DNA from: Mucor racemosus
Taxonomy: Eukaryota > Mucoromycota > Mucoromycetes > Mucorales > Mucoraceae
DNA length: 64,000 nucleotides
NCBI GenBank assembly: GCA_027405735.1
Contig: JAPEHQ010000016.1
Location: forward strand, 682,001 to 746,000
Direction: 5' to 3'
Under the pieces are notes generated by a model, which had not been told where the DNA came from, ran no database searches, and saw only the letters and a program-made list of their open reading frames with translations. Below are positions 22,987 through 33,206 of the stretch, one piece after another (position 1 is the first letter of the stretch; each line of letters begins with the position of its first letter). The translations under genes were made by a program, and so were the position numbers.

Positions 22987-24563
22987 TGGCTTTCTCCGCT
23001 AAAGATCAGTTTTTAATGCGAGAATCTACCTCACAGGGTAGATCAACGTTGGATTCTAGCCATAATCCAAGCAACAAACCATTTACATATCAGTCTTTCA
23101 CAGATGCAATCAAATTTCAAAAACGACACGCATTCAATGTTACTCCAGATGTGGATAATACGGAATGTTTTAAAACCTTAACATCCAACTCGACTTTCAT
23201 TGAAGCGAAGGAAAAAAACTCTATCGTCATTGATTGTTCTCAATTCCTTGGAATGGTGTTCAAAGATAAGACCCTCTTAGGTATCATGAGAGAGCAATAT
23301 CCCAACAGCTTAGGTATGAAACCAAGAATTATTGGAAAGAACAAGCGAAAAGTTGTCGAACTTAGCTTCTCTACTGAAAAGGAATGCAAAGATGCGCTTT
23401 TAAAGGAATTTGTAGTGGAAGGTAAAGCTATTGAAGTTAGTAAAACCTTGACGAGTACATCTCAAGTAATTCGGGTTGGAATTACTGAGATCCCTCTTGA
23501 TGATGAGGATGCGTTGATGGAATCTCTTGTCAAGACATTTGAAAGATACGGCGATATCCTGAACATTGGATTGACGAAGGTGGAGGATCATGATTGGTTT
23601 ACTGGCCGAGGCTTTGTCACTCTTAACAGGGATAAATTAAAAAATTATGCAGCTGACCTTACTCCTCAGGTACAGCTTATTGGCTATGAGGGAACAGCCC
23701 TTCACCTAGTATGGTCAAACATGAAGCCCATTTGTCCTGAGTGTCATTCGGATGATCACATCAAGTATGATTGCCCCAAGAAGCAGCGAAAACTTTGCCA
23801 TCGATGCAGGAGCCCTAACCATTTACAGGCCGACTGTCCAGCTGCTCCCTGGAACAAAAAGGACCTTAGAAACAAGGAAACTTCCAAGTATCAAGATTCG
23901 AATGACAATGGTGATATAAACCAAGCTAAATCTAGTGGCATGGAAGTTAATCTATTGGATGCGTTGAAAGGAGGTAATCCTAATGCAAAATTCACTTCTA
24001 ACAATACTTTTGAAGTGTTAGCTGCCTCGGTAGAGGAACAGAATGAAGAAACCAGGAACATTGTGGAAGAAGAAAACATGGAAGATGTTGTCACTGAATC
24101 AGCTAAAGGCACTGAAGCCGAAACTAATGAAGAAAATACTGTGATTGGAACCAGGGAGGAAGATGTCGCTTCAGAATTGAATGAAGGGAACTTCGAACCT
24201 AATATCAATGAGGATGACAATGTCGGGGTGCAAATTAATCAAGAAGGGGAAAAGCAAATTCAACATGCTAAGAAGAATATTGCTTCGACTTCGAGGGCAC
24301 CAAGATTGCTGAGATCAAGCCAATCTTCGGACACCGCAAATAGAGGTTTAAACTCAACTACAAGTAAGGATCAACTCAAGCCGTCTAAGATCAACACATC
24401 CAAGAGACGTCTGAATGATGCTATATCTCCTGGATCGGTTGAGCCTACCACGCCTCAGAAAAAGGGCACCAATGATAGCAAAGTAATAAAAGCAACGGAA
24501 GACATATTTGTGTCTCCAGTAGGTGCTAGCAATGAAGAAGAAATATCTGAACATTCAGATTAA
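22986..24563 (+). CDS. LINE ORF1: RNA-binding protein with two CCHC zinc knuckles
   Basis: 525 aa. Residues about 155-240 look like an RRM-type fold (VIRVGITEIPLDDEDALMES, GRGFVTLN). Two retroviral-type zinc knuckles, each C-x2-C-x4-H-x4-C, follow at about 250-286 (CPECHSDDHIKYDC and CHRCRSPNHLQADC). The C-terminal half is acidic and then Ser/Thr/Lys-rich. ORF1 proteins coat the element RNA and escort it to the target site. The start codon's A coincides with the last base of the target duplication, so the element's 5' end is at or next to the ATG and there is no visible 5' UTR. ORF2 begins 29 bp after this stop in another frame. Confidence 0.85.
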   Translation: MAFSAKDQFLMRESTSQGRSTLDSSHNPSNKPFTYQSFTDAIKFQKRHAFNVTPDVDNTECFKTLTSNSTFIEAKEKNSIVIDCSQFLGMVFKDKTLLGIMREQYPNSLGMKPRIIGKNKRKVVELSFSTEKECKDALLKEFVVEGKAIEVSKTLTSTSQVIRVGITEIPLDDEDALMESLVKTFERYGDILNIGLTKVEDHDWFTGRGFVTLNRDKLKNYAADLTPQVQLIGYEGTALHLVWSNMKPICPECHSDDHIKYDCPKKQRKLCHRCRSPNHLQADCPAAPWNKKDLRNKETSKYQDSNDNGDINQAKSSGMEVNLLDALKGGNPNAKFTSNNTFEVLAASVEEQNEETRNIVEEENMEDVVTESAKGTEAETNEENTVIGTREEDVASELNEGNFEPNINEDDNVGVQINQEGEKQIQHAKKNIASTSRAPRLLRSSQSSDTANRGLNSTTSKDQLKPSKINTSKRRLNDAISPGSVEPTTPQKKGTNDSKVIKATEDIFVSPVGASNEEEISEHSD

Positions 24564-27500
24564 TTTCTGACCTATAAATATCAACAATACTTATGAATAA
24601 TACCAAATATGTTAACATCAATATAGGCTCTGTCAACTGCAGAAGTCTATACAAACAATCTCAACAATCAACTACAGACGACTTTATAGCTATGTTAAAG
24701 AACAAGAAATTAAATATCCTACTATGTCAGGAAACCAACATACCAAATCACTCGTTTGAAGAAATAATCAACAATATGGAAATCAAATTTAAATATCACC
24801 AAGCAATATGGACTGAACACTGTTCCATCATTAATTTTAACAATGCAATTAACCTTGAGAAAATCAAGATATCTACAGATGGAAGAATGATTTTATCCAA
24901 ACTTACCTTTGTAGACAATCCTACGACACCATTTTACATCATGAACATTTATGCACACTCTGGACATGTTCAAAGACAAGAGAGGAATAATCTTTTTAAA
25001 GATATAGTTAACATACTTTTATCTATTCCAGAGATTCTTCCACATTTGATTATGGCAGGGGACTTTAATTACAGTTTTGATAGTGGTAGCAGACATGGAT
25101 CCAGAATACGTAAAAGCAAGGAGTTAGTCCAATTTATGGCGGGATATATGAAAGACTGTATGAACCAAGAAGGAGAAGGATATGGGCCTACATGTAGACA
25201 GAATAGACAAGGACGTATCTCTCTCTCGACTATAGATTACATGTTTGCCGGGAAGGAGCTCTTTCAAAGGATGAATGGTGGAGATGTAGAATTTTTCGGT
25301 CAGGAATTTACCGATCATGCACTACTTACCAAGACCTTAATTATAGAAATGTATAACTGTGGAAAAGGTATATGGAGAGCCAATCCTTACCTATGTAAGA
25401 ACAAAAGATATGTTAGCATTTTGAATAGAGAAATAGAAAACTACGTTCAAAACAAGCTAAATCCTGAACTGTCAACTCAAGACCAATGGGATTGTCTTAA
25501 GAATATGGTCAAAAAAGTTACAACTAATTTCTGTCGCACTACCAACCAAATCAGAGAGACAACACTGAAGAAACTAAACAGTGAGAGGAACCGTATCTTG
25601 AGGTTATACCGTGATAATAAAGAATGTCTGAATATACTACTGCCTGATATTGAAACACAAATTTCAAAATTACAAAAGGAAAAGACAGACATTGCAAGGT
25701 TGAGATCAGGAAAGTATTGGATGGAGAACAACGAAAACTCGCCGTCATATATCAAAAGAACCATTGACCAGCGAAGAGAAGCTCGTACCCTCAATATGAT
25801 CAAACACCCGGATACTAGAACTGATTGCAATGATAAGGATTCTAAGATTGGAGCAGCAGAATCTTTTTACTCTAAGTTGTACACTGAAGAAAGAATAGAT
25901 ATTAACTGTTTAGATGCAATACTGAACCACATTAACAAATCCATCTCTAAAGAGGAAACTGAGGAAATTACACAAGACATATCTTTTGAAGAGATCAAAC
26001 AAGGTGCAAAACGAAGTCCACGTAAAAGTAGCCCTGGTTTGGATGGATTGCCATATGAAATTCTCAATATTGTAATGATTCACCCAAGATGTAAAGAAAT
26101 TGTCGAAAAGGTGTACAATGATGCATTGAAATATGGAATTATTCCTAAATCTTGGCAACAAGCATGTATTATCCTACTACCAAAGAAAGGCGATTTGTCA
26201 GATTTGTCAAACTGGAGGCCGATTTCTCTAATCAATACCGACTGCAAAGTGTTTACTAGGATTCTGAACTCCAGACTCATGGGAATAGCTTCACAGCTGA
26301 TTAATAACTTCCAAACAGGATTCATGCCACAAAGATTTATTGGAGATCAAGGGTTTTCATTAAACCTCATGATTGAAAACTCAAAAGTATGCAAAGGTTT
26401 GAATAAATCCGAGTTCACTGAATATGTTGGTATAATGCTAGACAACCATAAAGCCTATGATAGAGTTCATCCATACTATCTGACCAAGGTCCTAGAAAAA
26501 TTTGGTATCCCTGAGTCCATCATTCAATGCATCCAAAATCTGTTCTTCAACAATGAAATATTCGTCAATGTCAATGGTTTTCTAACAAATCCAATTAAAC
26601 AAAAACGAGGCCTAAGACAAGGTGATGCTATTTCACCTCTTCTTTTTAATTTTGCGATAGAGCCATTTCTACTCTCTATCCTTAATAATGAAGCTGTAAC
26701 TGGGTACACTATGCAATCAACTAAACCAAGCAGTCAAAATTCTATGAACATGGTTTCTCCAAAACCAATTAAGCTACTAGCCTATGCTGATGATATACTA
26801 ATTTTTGCAAAAAACAAAGCTGAATATTTGGCAATTGAAGATTGCTTGAAAGGATATAGCAAGGCGTCAAATTCTAAAATCAACTTAGATAAGTCGGTCG
26901 CGTTTCCCCTCCATGGCAGTAAGATGGTGGGTCATAAAGGTGCAGAATTACGGAACTATATCACAAACAATCAACGGATGAAATGGTTTGATAATTCAAG
27001 TACAGGCTATCTTAAATATCTAGGCTACCCTCTCTGGTTCAACAATCAACAAAGAGATACCTTTGTGGACAACATTAGTGGAAAAATTCAAGCAACTGTC
27101 AACTTTTATAAAGAAAGAAAGATATCAGTATATGGTCGAGCAACTGTGGCCAACACAATGATACTATCAAAACTGTGGCATGTCCTAAGACTAACCAACC
27201 TACCAAAGGTGGTTACTTCAAGATTGAATTCCATTATCTATCAATATATTGTTGATGACAGACGAATCCAAGTGAAGAAGGATGTCTTCTATCTGCCAAA
27301 AAACGAAGGGGGATTAGGCCTGCTAAACATATCAGTGCAACAGAAGATGCTACAACTTAGATACATCAATGCGTTACTTAGTGTGAGTGGAACTCCAAAT
27401 CCAGTACCTAGCCATTTATATAGCTTGATGGTATTTGCCCTTCAAAATGGATGTGATACACCTCACCATGAAGTGCCTCTTCTGTTTCCTGAATCTCGTT

Positions 27501-28645
27501 ACAAAAGTTCATTTACTGGTTTACACTCCTTTCACAACATCTTCGAAGCTATAGACTCTTGTATAGAACAATGCAAACCGGATGCTGAAAAAATAAAAAT
27601 ATCACCTAAAATACTTCTCTCGCTGCCGTTCACCACCATATGCAACAAGGAACAACTCAATAATGAATTAATAAATATAAATACTGCCACAATCAAACAA
27701 AGCAAGGTACAAGACTTCTTTCAATACACTCCTTTGACAAAATCCATAATCTACAAACCAAGACAAGAATGCAAAAAACCTAAAGTGTTATCAAAAATCA
27801 TTCGACTTGAAAGAGAACAACACATTAAATACAATCATTTTTTCCAACAATACATGGAAAACAATTCCATAGAAAATTTTTTTGAAGAATCAAATGATTT
27901 ATCAGAATACTCTAAACTAATACAAGATGTCAACAAGAAGCCATTGCTGGATCAGAAGAAAAAACGTATAAGATACATCCTAAATCAAGGCATTCCTTTA
28001 ATAATACCAAAAGGTTACAACAATAATATATCCAAAAAACAATGGACAGAATTTTACAAGACAAATATGCATCACACAGCAAGAAACCTTTGGTTTAAAG
28101 TTATCCATGACAGAATACCATCCAAGTCCTTCCTTTACAACATGCAAATGAAAGATATTGATTCAGACAAATGCCACCTATGCAATCTTAGAGAAGACAG
28201 TATGCATCTGTTGATCTCGTGTGTACACAAAAAAGATATATGGCAGGAAATTTTCAACAAGTTTCTTGGGTACCCAAGAGTGGTAAATCCTCAACAGACT
28301 TATCATGACTTCAAAAATTTAAAACTGTCCAGATACTATATATACAATTTAGACATACACATCAACATATACGACATTTTCTCAACGATAACACGCCTTA
28401 TATGGTTTCATCACTTCAATCATGTGCTCAACTCAGTGCCATTTAACAGCACAATAGTCTCAAAGAAAATATGCTCAGAGCTATATAGAATGTCTAATAT
28501 GAATGACTTGTAGGATAATATATATATATGATACTAATATGGCAGGTCACTTTACCTAGTATACACCTTGTCCATCACTATGATGAGTTTCAATTTTCTT
28601 TTTTTAAATAAAATTTAAAACTTTCATCCCATAAAAAAAAAAAAA
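22987..28645 (+). mobile_element. L1-type non-LTR retrotransposon (LINE), apparently intact ORFs
   Basis: Two ORFs in order (nucleic-acid-binding ORF1, then endonuclease/reverse transcriptase ORF2), a 3' UTR of about 120 bp and a poly(A) tail (A13, 28633-28645). Flanked by a perfect 17-bp direct repeat, AAAAAATGCCATTTTCA, at 22970-22986 and 28640-28656 (the right copy shares As with the tail). This is the mark of target-primed reverse transcription. L1-like elements with this ORF order are known from Mucoromycota, where some mark pericentromeric regions; whether this belongs to that group needs a phylogeny. Intact frames and a perfect duplication suggest a recent insertion. Confidence 0.92.
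24593..28513 (+). CDS. LINE ORF2: AP-type endonuclease and reverse transcriptase
   Basis: 1306 aa. The endonuclease domain (about 1-255) shows NIGSVNCRS, the catalytic Glu in LLCQETN (about 47), MAGDFN (about 157) and the C-terminal FTDHALL. The reverse transcriptase (about 470-800) shows SPGLDGLPYEIL, WRPISLINTDCKVF, motif A MLDNHKAYDRV, GLRQGDAISPLLFNFAIEPF, the active site LLAYADDILIF (about 730) and YLKYLGYPL. A C-terminal CCHC finger CHLCNLREDSMHLLISC (C-x2-C-x7-H-x4-C) lies near 1195. All key residues are present and there is no internal stop, so the protein looks functional. It nicks genomic DNA and copies the element RNA in place. Translation probably depends on reinitiation after ORF1. 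Confidence 0.95.
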   Translation: MNNTKYVNINIGSVNCRSLYKQSQQSTTDDFIAMLKNKKLNILLCQETNIPNHSFEEIINNMEIKFKYHQAIWTEHCSIINFNNAINLEKIKISTDGRMILSKLTFVDNPTTPFYIMNIYAHSGHVQRQERNNLFKDIVNILLSIPEILPHLIMAGDFNYSFDSGSRHGSRIRKSKELVQFMAGYMKDCMNQEGEGYGPTCRQNRQGRISLSTIDYMFAGKELFQRMNGGDVEFFGQEFTDHALLTKTLIIEMYNCGKGIWRANPYLCKNKRYVSILNREIENYVQNKLNPELSTQDQWDCLKNMVKKVTTNFCRTTNQIRETTLKKLNSERNRILRLYRDNKECLNILLPDIETQISKLQKEKTDIARLRSGKYWMENNENSPSYIKRTIDQRREARTLNMIKHPDTRTDCNDKDSKIGAAESFYSKLYTEERIDINCLDAILNHINKSISKEETEEITQDISFEEIKQGAKRSPRKSSPGLDGLPYEILNIVMIHPRCKEIVEKVYNDALKYGIIPKSWQQACIILLPKKGDLSDLSNWRPISLINTDCKVFTRILNSRLMGIASQLINNFQTGFMPQRFIGDQGFSLNLMIENSKVCKGLNKSEFTEYVGIMLDNHKAYDRVHPYYLTKVLEKFGIPESIIQCIQNLFFNNEIFVNVNGFLTNPIKQKRGLRQGDAISPLLFNFAIEPFLLSILNNEAVTGYTMQSTKPSSQNSMNMVSPKPIKLLAYADDILIFAKNKAEYLAIEDCLKGYSKASNSKINLDKSVAFPLHGSKMVGHKGAELRNYITNNQRMKWFDNSSTGYLKYLGYPLWFNNQQRDTFVDNISGKIQATVNFYKERKISVYGRATVANTMILSKLWHVLRLTNLPKVVTSRLNSIIYQYIVDDRRIQVKKDVFYLPKNEGGLGLLNISVQQKMLQLRYINALLSVSGTPNPVPSHLYSLMVFALQNGCDTPHHEVPLLFPESRYKSSFTGLHSFHNIFEAIDSCIEQCKPDAEKIKISPKILLSLPFTTICNKEQLNNELININTATIKQSKVQDFFQYTPLTKSIIYKPRQECKKPKVLSKIIRLEREQHIKYNHFFQQYMENNSIENFFEESNDLSEYSKLIQDVNKKPLLDQKKKRIRYILNQGIPLIIPKGYNNNISKKQWTEFYKTNMHHTARNLWFKVIHDRIPSKSFLYNMQMKDIDSDKCHLCNLREDSMHLLISCVHKKDIWQEIFNKFLGYPRVVNPQQTYHDFKNLKLSRYYIYNLDIHINIYDIFSTITRLIWFHHFNHVLNSVPFNSTIVSKKICSELYRMSNMNDL

Positions 28646-28656
28646 TGCCATTTTCA

Positions 28657-29591
28657 AAAAAAATTAAACTCTTTTTCGCAATTTTCTCCGTATAATATTA
28701 TGTAAGTTTACAAAGCTAATTAATGGTTATAATTGTAAAATTAAATTGCGCATCGAATGGTAGTACTTGCTCAAACATTTTTCACCAAAACAACTGCGCA
28801 ATTTCGAAAAGTAAAAATAATGATTTTTTCCACAAAAGTCTAGTTTATGAATAATTAAAAGCAGAATAAATAATTTGATATAAGCCCACAAAAAAATACG
28901 GTTATTTTGAGCTAAGGAAAGCCATAGTAAAAATCCCATTTTTCGGGTCAAAATGGGCAAAAAGTGATTTTGTTCGATTTTTGCCTATACTTGTAAGGGT
29001 TTGAAGGTCGATTGAAATCATGTTTTTTATCGACGAAAAAATTTGAGATAAAAATATAGCAATAAGGTATGTAATCCAAGAAATAGTTCTGACGTACTCC
29101 GAGCTTCAGATTCATGCAAAAAGTGCTAAAACAATCCTTTAAAAACATCGTTTTTTGATAATTTCAGCAGAATTATGCATTATTGAAGGTATATATTGTA
29201 TTATACAACTTAAACTACATGCTTTAATACATTTATTTTGCCAGTAGGTATCAAATAATGTTTATATTTTATATTAAAATTCCCATATTTGTGTTAGTGA
29301 TACAAATAAATGTGCATCAGAACCGCTAAAAAAGTATAACGTCCCATGAAAATAATGCTGTACACCGGAATTCTAGAAGTTTATGTAAAACTGATATATG
29401 TCTCTCATGATGCTCTGCATATTTCATGTAATTCCAAAATAAGATGTATAGAAAAAGTGTTTATTTGTTCAAAAATTAGCAAAAATGGATCAATTTTCAA
29501 TGAGGGTATATAGGATTTGTGTGTTTCAAAAAAAAACTCAATACTGCAGAATATAATAATTCAAATACATTGATTGTAAAGCAATATTAAT
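28657..29591. other. Intergenic spacer
   Basis: AT-rich (many A and T runs). Short open frames on the minus strand have no family features. Nothing recognised. Confidence 0.5.
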
Positions 29592-32508
29592 TTAGAGTAA
29601 ATCATCCTCATCGATATCATTGTAGATCCACTGCGGCTCTTCACCTAATTCAACATGATTATCGTTATCATTATCATCTTCATCATCATCATCTTCATCT
29701 TCATCACTTTCATTATGTGATCTTCTTAATCGATGTTGTCTACCAATTCTTGATAATGCAGCAATCATACCTCTTGTAATATAAATATCTGTACCAAGAG
29801 TTTGGTTATTTTCTCGATTCACAGAAATAATTTCTTGCTCTTCATATAAATGTGATGATGTTGAATATGAATTTGGGTTATTAGGTTCTCTACTTTTTAA
29901 AGTAGAATGTGGTTTTGATGTAGGTGTAAAGATCTTGGTAGTATCATCAATGCCTGAAACTGCTAAAATAGGTAAGGTTGGATGCCCTTTAGCTACATTA
30001 ACTATATCTTGATCTGCTTGTAATATTTGTAATATTTTTGATGTCTTTTTATCCCAGATGAAAAGATAGCCTCCATCACTACCAGATATAATATATTCAT
30101 CATTTGGGCCAAAGAAATCAACATCTTTGATAGTCTAATGTGGGGGGGGGGGTAATTTCAGTAAAACTGTCGCTAAAATGTAGCATATATATATATTACC
30201 TCAATGTTGCTATGTCCTGTGTATTTCATACGTGGTTTAACTACACCAACATCTGCTTCCACAATCTGTTGCGTACTATCTCGTAATACAGCCAATTCCT
30301 CTAAATCTAAATCAGAATCTTCGCTTTCTTCTCCTATGCTTCCTCCTCTATAAATATCCATAATTTGCCTACTCATGATACGAGTATACAAAGATACATC
30401 ATCTTCAGTCATTTGCTCATCTTGATCGGCATCTTGTTCAGATGAGGTAGTAGCAGAGGTATTATCTGTTTCTGCATCTGCTTCTTCGCTATGCGCTGTT
30501 AAATCCAATACAAAAAATTTCTGGATATCTTCTGGCTTATAGAGAGTAATATACATAAGTTGTTCCCAATTCCAACAGCTCACTCCACATTCTTCGATCT
30601 GAGCTTCTTCATTTGTTAAATGTCCTTCACGAACTGCTGCATGTTCCCAATCAATGATAAATAAGTGTATCATTGCTGAATAAGTTCCATCAATTTGAGA
30701 ATAATCATTATCAGTATTCTCTTCTGTATTTGCTGTAGATGATGATGATGCTGATGATGATGATGTCGCTTCTTGAGCTTGGCTCAGAACTTCTTGTGCT
30801 TTCTTTACATATTCCAATGATTTATCCAAACAAGATTTTCTATTTTCATTACCTATAGATTCATGTCCACCTCGCAATGCCCAATAACCAATACCTAGAC
30901 ACCAATATGCTTGCCATGTTTCTGTCGGTAAAACCATAGCTGCTGCATCTTCCATAAATTGTTGAATCTTTGTCAACTCGTTTTCAAAAAAGTATCTTGA
31001 CCATGATAATTCTGGATCATCTATAGTATCTGTATACCAATCATCTCGTCTTGTGCGTGCTGTACAAACTTCATGTGCATTCATCATATTAATACAAGCG
31101 AAACCTATACGACCATCTAAATCCAAGGTTGGATGATTCTTTTGAAGAAATTCGGAAAAGCTTGCAATTGCGTTTTTTGCAAGGCCATATTCCATGACCA
31201 AAAATATATCTTCCCATGCGCTTTTCTTTTGTCGTAACAGTTCAGCTGAACTGATTTCTGTAGATGGTATTAAATCGTTATTTGATATATTTCTGTTATT
31301 ACTGTTGCTACTGCCACTGTTACTGTTGCCGTTGCTAGTGCTAGAATTATTCGTAACGGATGATTGAATAGTATCATCATTGATATTGAATAAATAGATG
31401 CCATCAGAAGACCAACTACCTAAAAGTTCATATCCATTTGTATCGCTAAATTTACATGCTGTTATATGTTTTTCAGGTCTATTAAGACCATCCAATGTAG
31501 GTGAAAATCGTTTTATACATTTCAATTTTTCCATCATATTGCTTGTTGATGAATTTTTAAAAGCTGATGAACCACCACTAGATGTCATTCGACTATCATG
31601 CAGATAGATGTAATCATTCATACCAGCCACAGCAAAATAGTGTGGAAATAATTTACTAATCGTCATACTGTTTAATTCAATATTGTATTGGCTATAGTCT
31701 ACAACTGGATTCGAACAACCAAAGCGCAAATCTTTACATTCTGGAAGTGGATGTTGTCGAGCAGGTTTACTTTGTGCAGTAATGAATGATCTTACATTAT
31801 GAGGAGAGCAAACGTGCGGTGTTCTTCTATCGAAGTGTCTCACAGTACCGTCTTGTGAACAAGATAAAAACTCGAATGGATTATCCTCATAAACACATAT
31901 CTTTTTCAATTGATCGCTGTGGCAAACATACATTGAATCCAATTGTTTTTCGGGATTTGTTAGATCAAATATACGAATTTCTGAATCTCCAGCACCTGAA
32001 ATGATGATATTGTCTGATGTTTGCGGCATAAATTTTGCTGTAAAGATGTTTGCCCGATGGCCTGAAGTTTTTGATCGAGTTAGTTTAGAGCAATTTATCC
32101 TCTTAAATCAACTATACCTGTATCAATAGTTGCTGCAATTTCATAATTTTCAAATGGTAGATATATATTAAGCTTTGTATCGTCTGATCCAGTCAACAGT
32201 TTATCTCCTGCCAATGACCAACTTTTTTTGTTTTTTGTATTAATATAAAGCTTATCTTTCTTATATGAAATGAAACTCACTCTAACGTATTAACACATCC
32301 TGTATGTCCAGGTAACTCTCTTTCAAGTGTCATATGTGACATGATGTATTGGTCTGCATATACTTTTTTATCTATAGTATATAAATATATACATTTCTTA
32401 TCAGTTTTGAAATTAGTTGGCTGATAATTTATGAATAATTTTACCAAATAAACTTGAAGAACCAAATTGTCTTCTTTGTCGTAATTGTTTCTGCAATCCA
32501 AATGACAT
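29592..32508 (-). CDS. DCAF6/iqw1-type WD40 protein (CUL4-DDB1 adaptor family)
   Basis: Five exons: complement 32508-32445, 32371-32281, 32221-32118, 32061-30200 and 30134-29592, 887 aa. WD40 repeats fill the N-terminal third (LPGHTGCVNTLDWS, KLLTGSDDTKLNIY, IIISGAGDSEIRIFDL, FLSCSQDGTVRHFDRR). A long insert with helical, TPR-like segments and low-complexity Ser/Asn runs follows. The C-terminal WD repeats (TIKDVDFFGPNDEYIISGSD, GGYLFIWDKK) include the block typical of human DCAF6/IQWD1 and fission yeast iqw1. An acidic tail ends the protein. Family members act as substrate receptors of CUL4-DDB1 ubiquitin ligases; here that is by homology. Intron 4 has a C10 pyrimidine tract before its TTAG acceptor. 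Confidence 0.88.
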
Positions 32509-33206
32509 TTTTGTTGTTTTATGTAGATTTACTCTTCAAATGCAATAGCAATGAAAGATATGTTGAAGTTATATACAATGTAGAAGTGAAAAAGATATAG
32601 AAAGGTGACGCAAACAAAGCCGAAATATCTCTCGTGCCATGTCATGTAAATTAGCGTTTGTCTGTCTGTGTTTGTGTCTGTGTGTACTCACTGATTTTGA
32701 ATTAATGCAATCACTCTCATTTGCCATGATTTCCCTTTTTTTACTGGCCATGTCCAATTGGAGATGATTATACCGGGTAAATCTTTACTTTTTTTCTCAT
32801 GCATCAAGGTAGACCTGAATCTAGAGAATTTCCATAGATAAAAAATTGCGTTATTTGCTTATTCTTAATAATAGCTATAAATATTAAATAAATTCAAGAA
32901 ATCTATTTGACCCTTGCTTTACTTTTAAAATATCTTTACCGCAATTAGTATGTCAAGGGTAGTACCGTATCCAAAATGGCAAATTAAAAGAATTGCCTAT
33001 GAAATATTTTTCAGGATAGAATCATTTTCACTGATTTCAAAGGGTTCCTCAATGCCAGAAATTCTTTGTAATGCAAAGTAAAAAATTGTGCGTTAAACCT
33101 CAGGTAGCATATATTTATCTTACGTTGAGAAAATTGAAAAGCATCATTTAGATATTGAAATAAAATTCCTTGATTTATATAATATGTAGGAACAAAGGTG
33201 TTATGT
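32509..33206. other. Intergenic: DCAF6 promoter side and VPS11 3' flank
   Basis: No gene. Minus-strand genes lie on both sides. Contains a GTGT/CTGT-rich stretch near 32655-32685 and AT-rich DNA. Confidence 0.5.
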
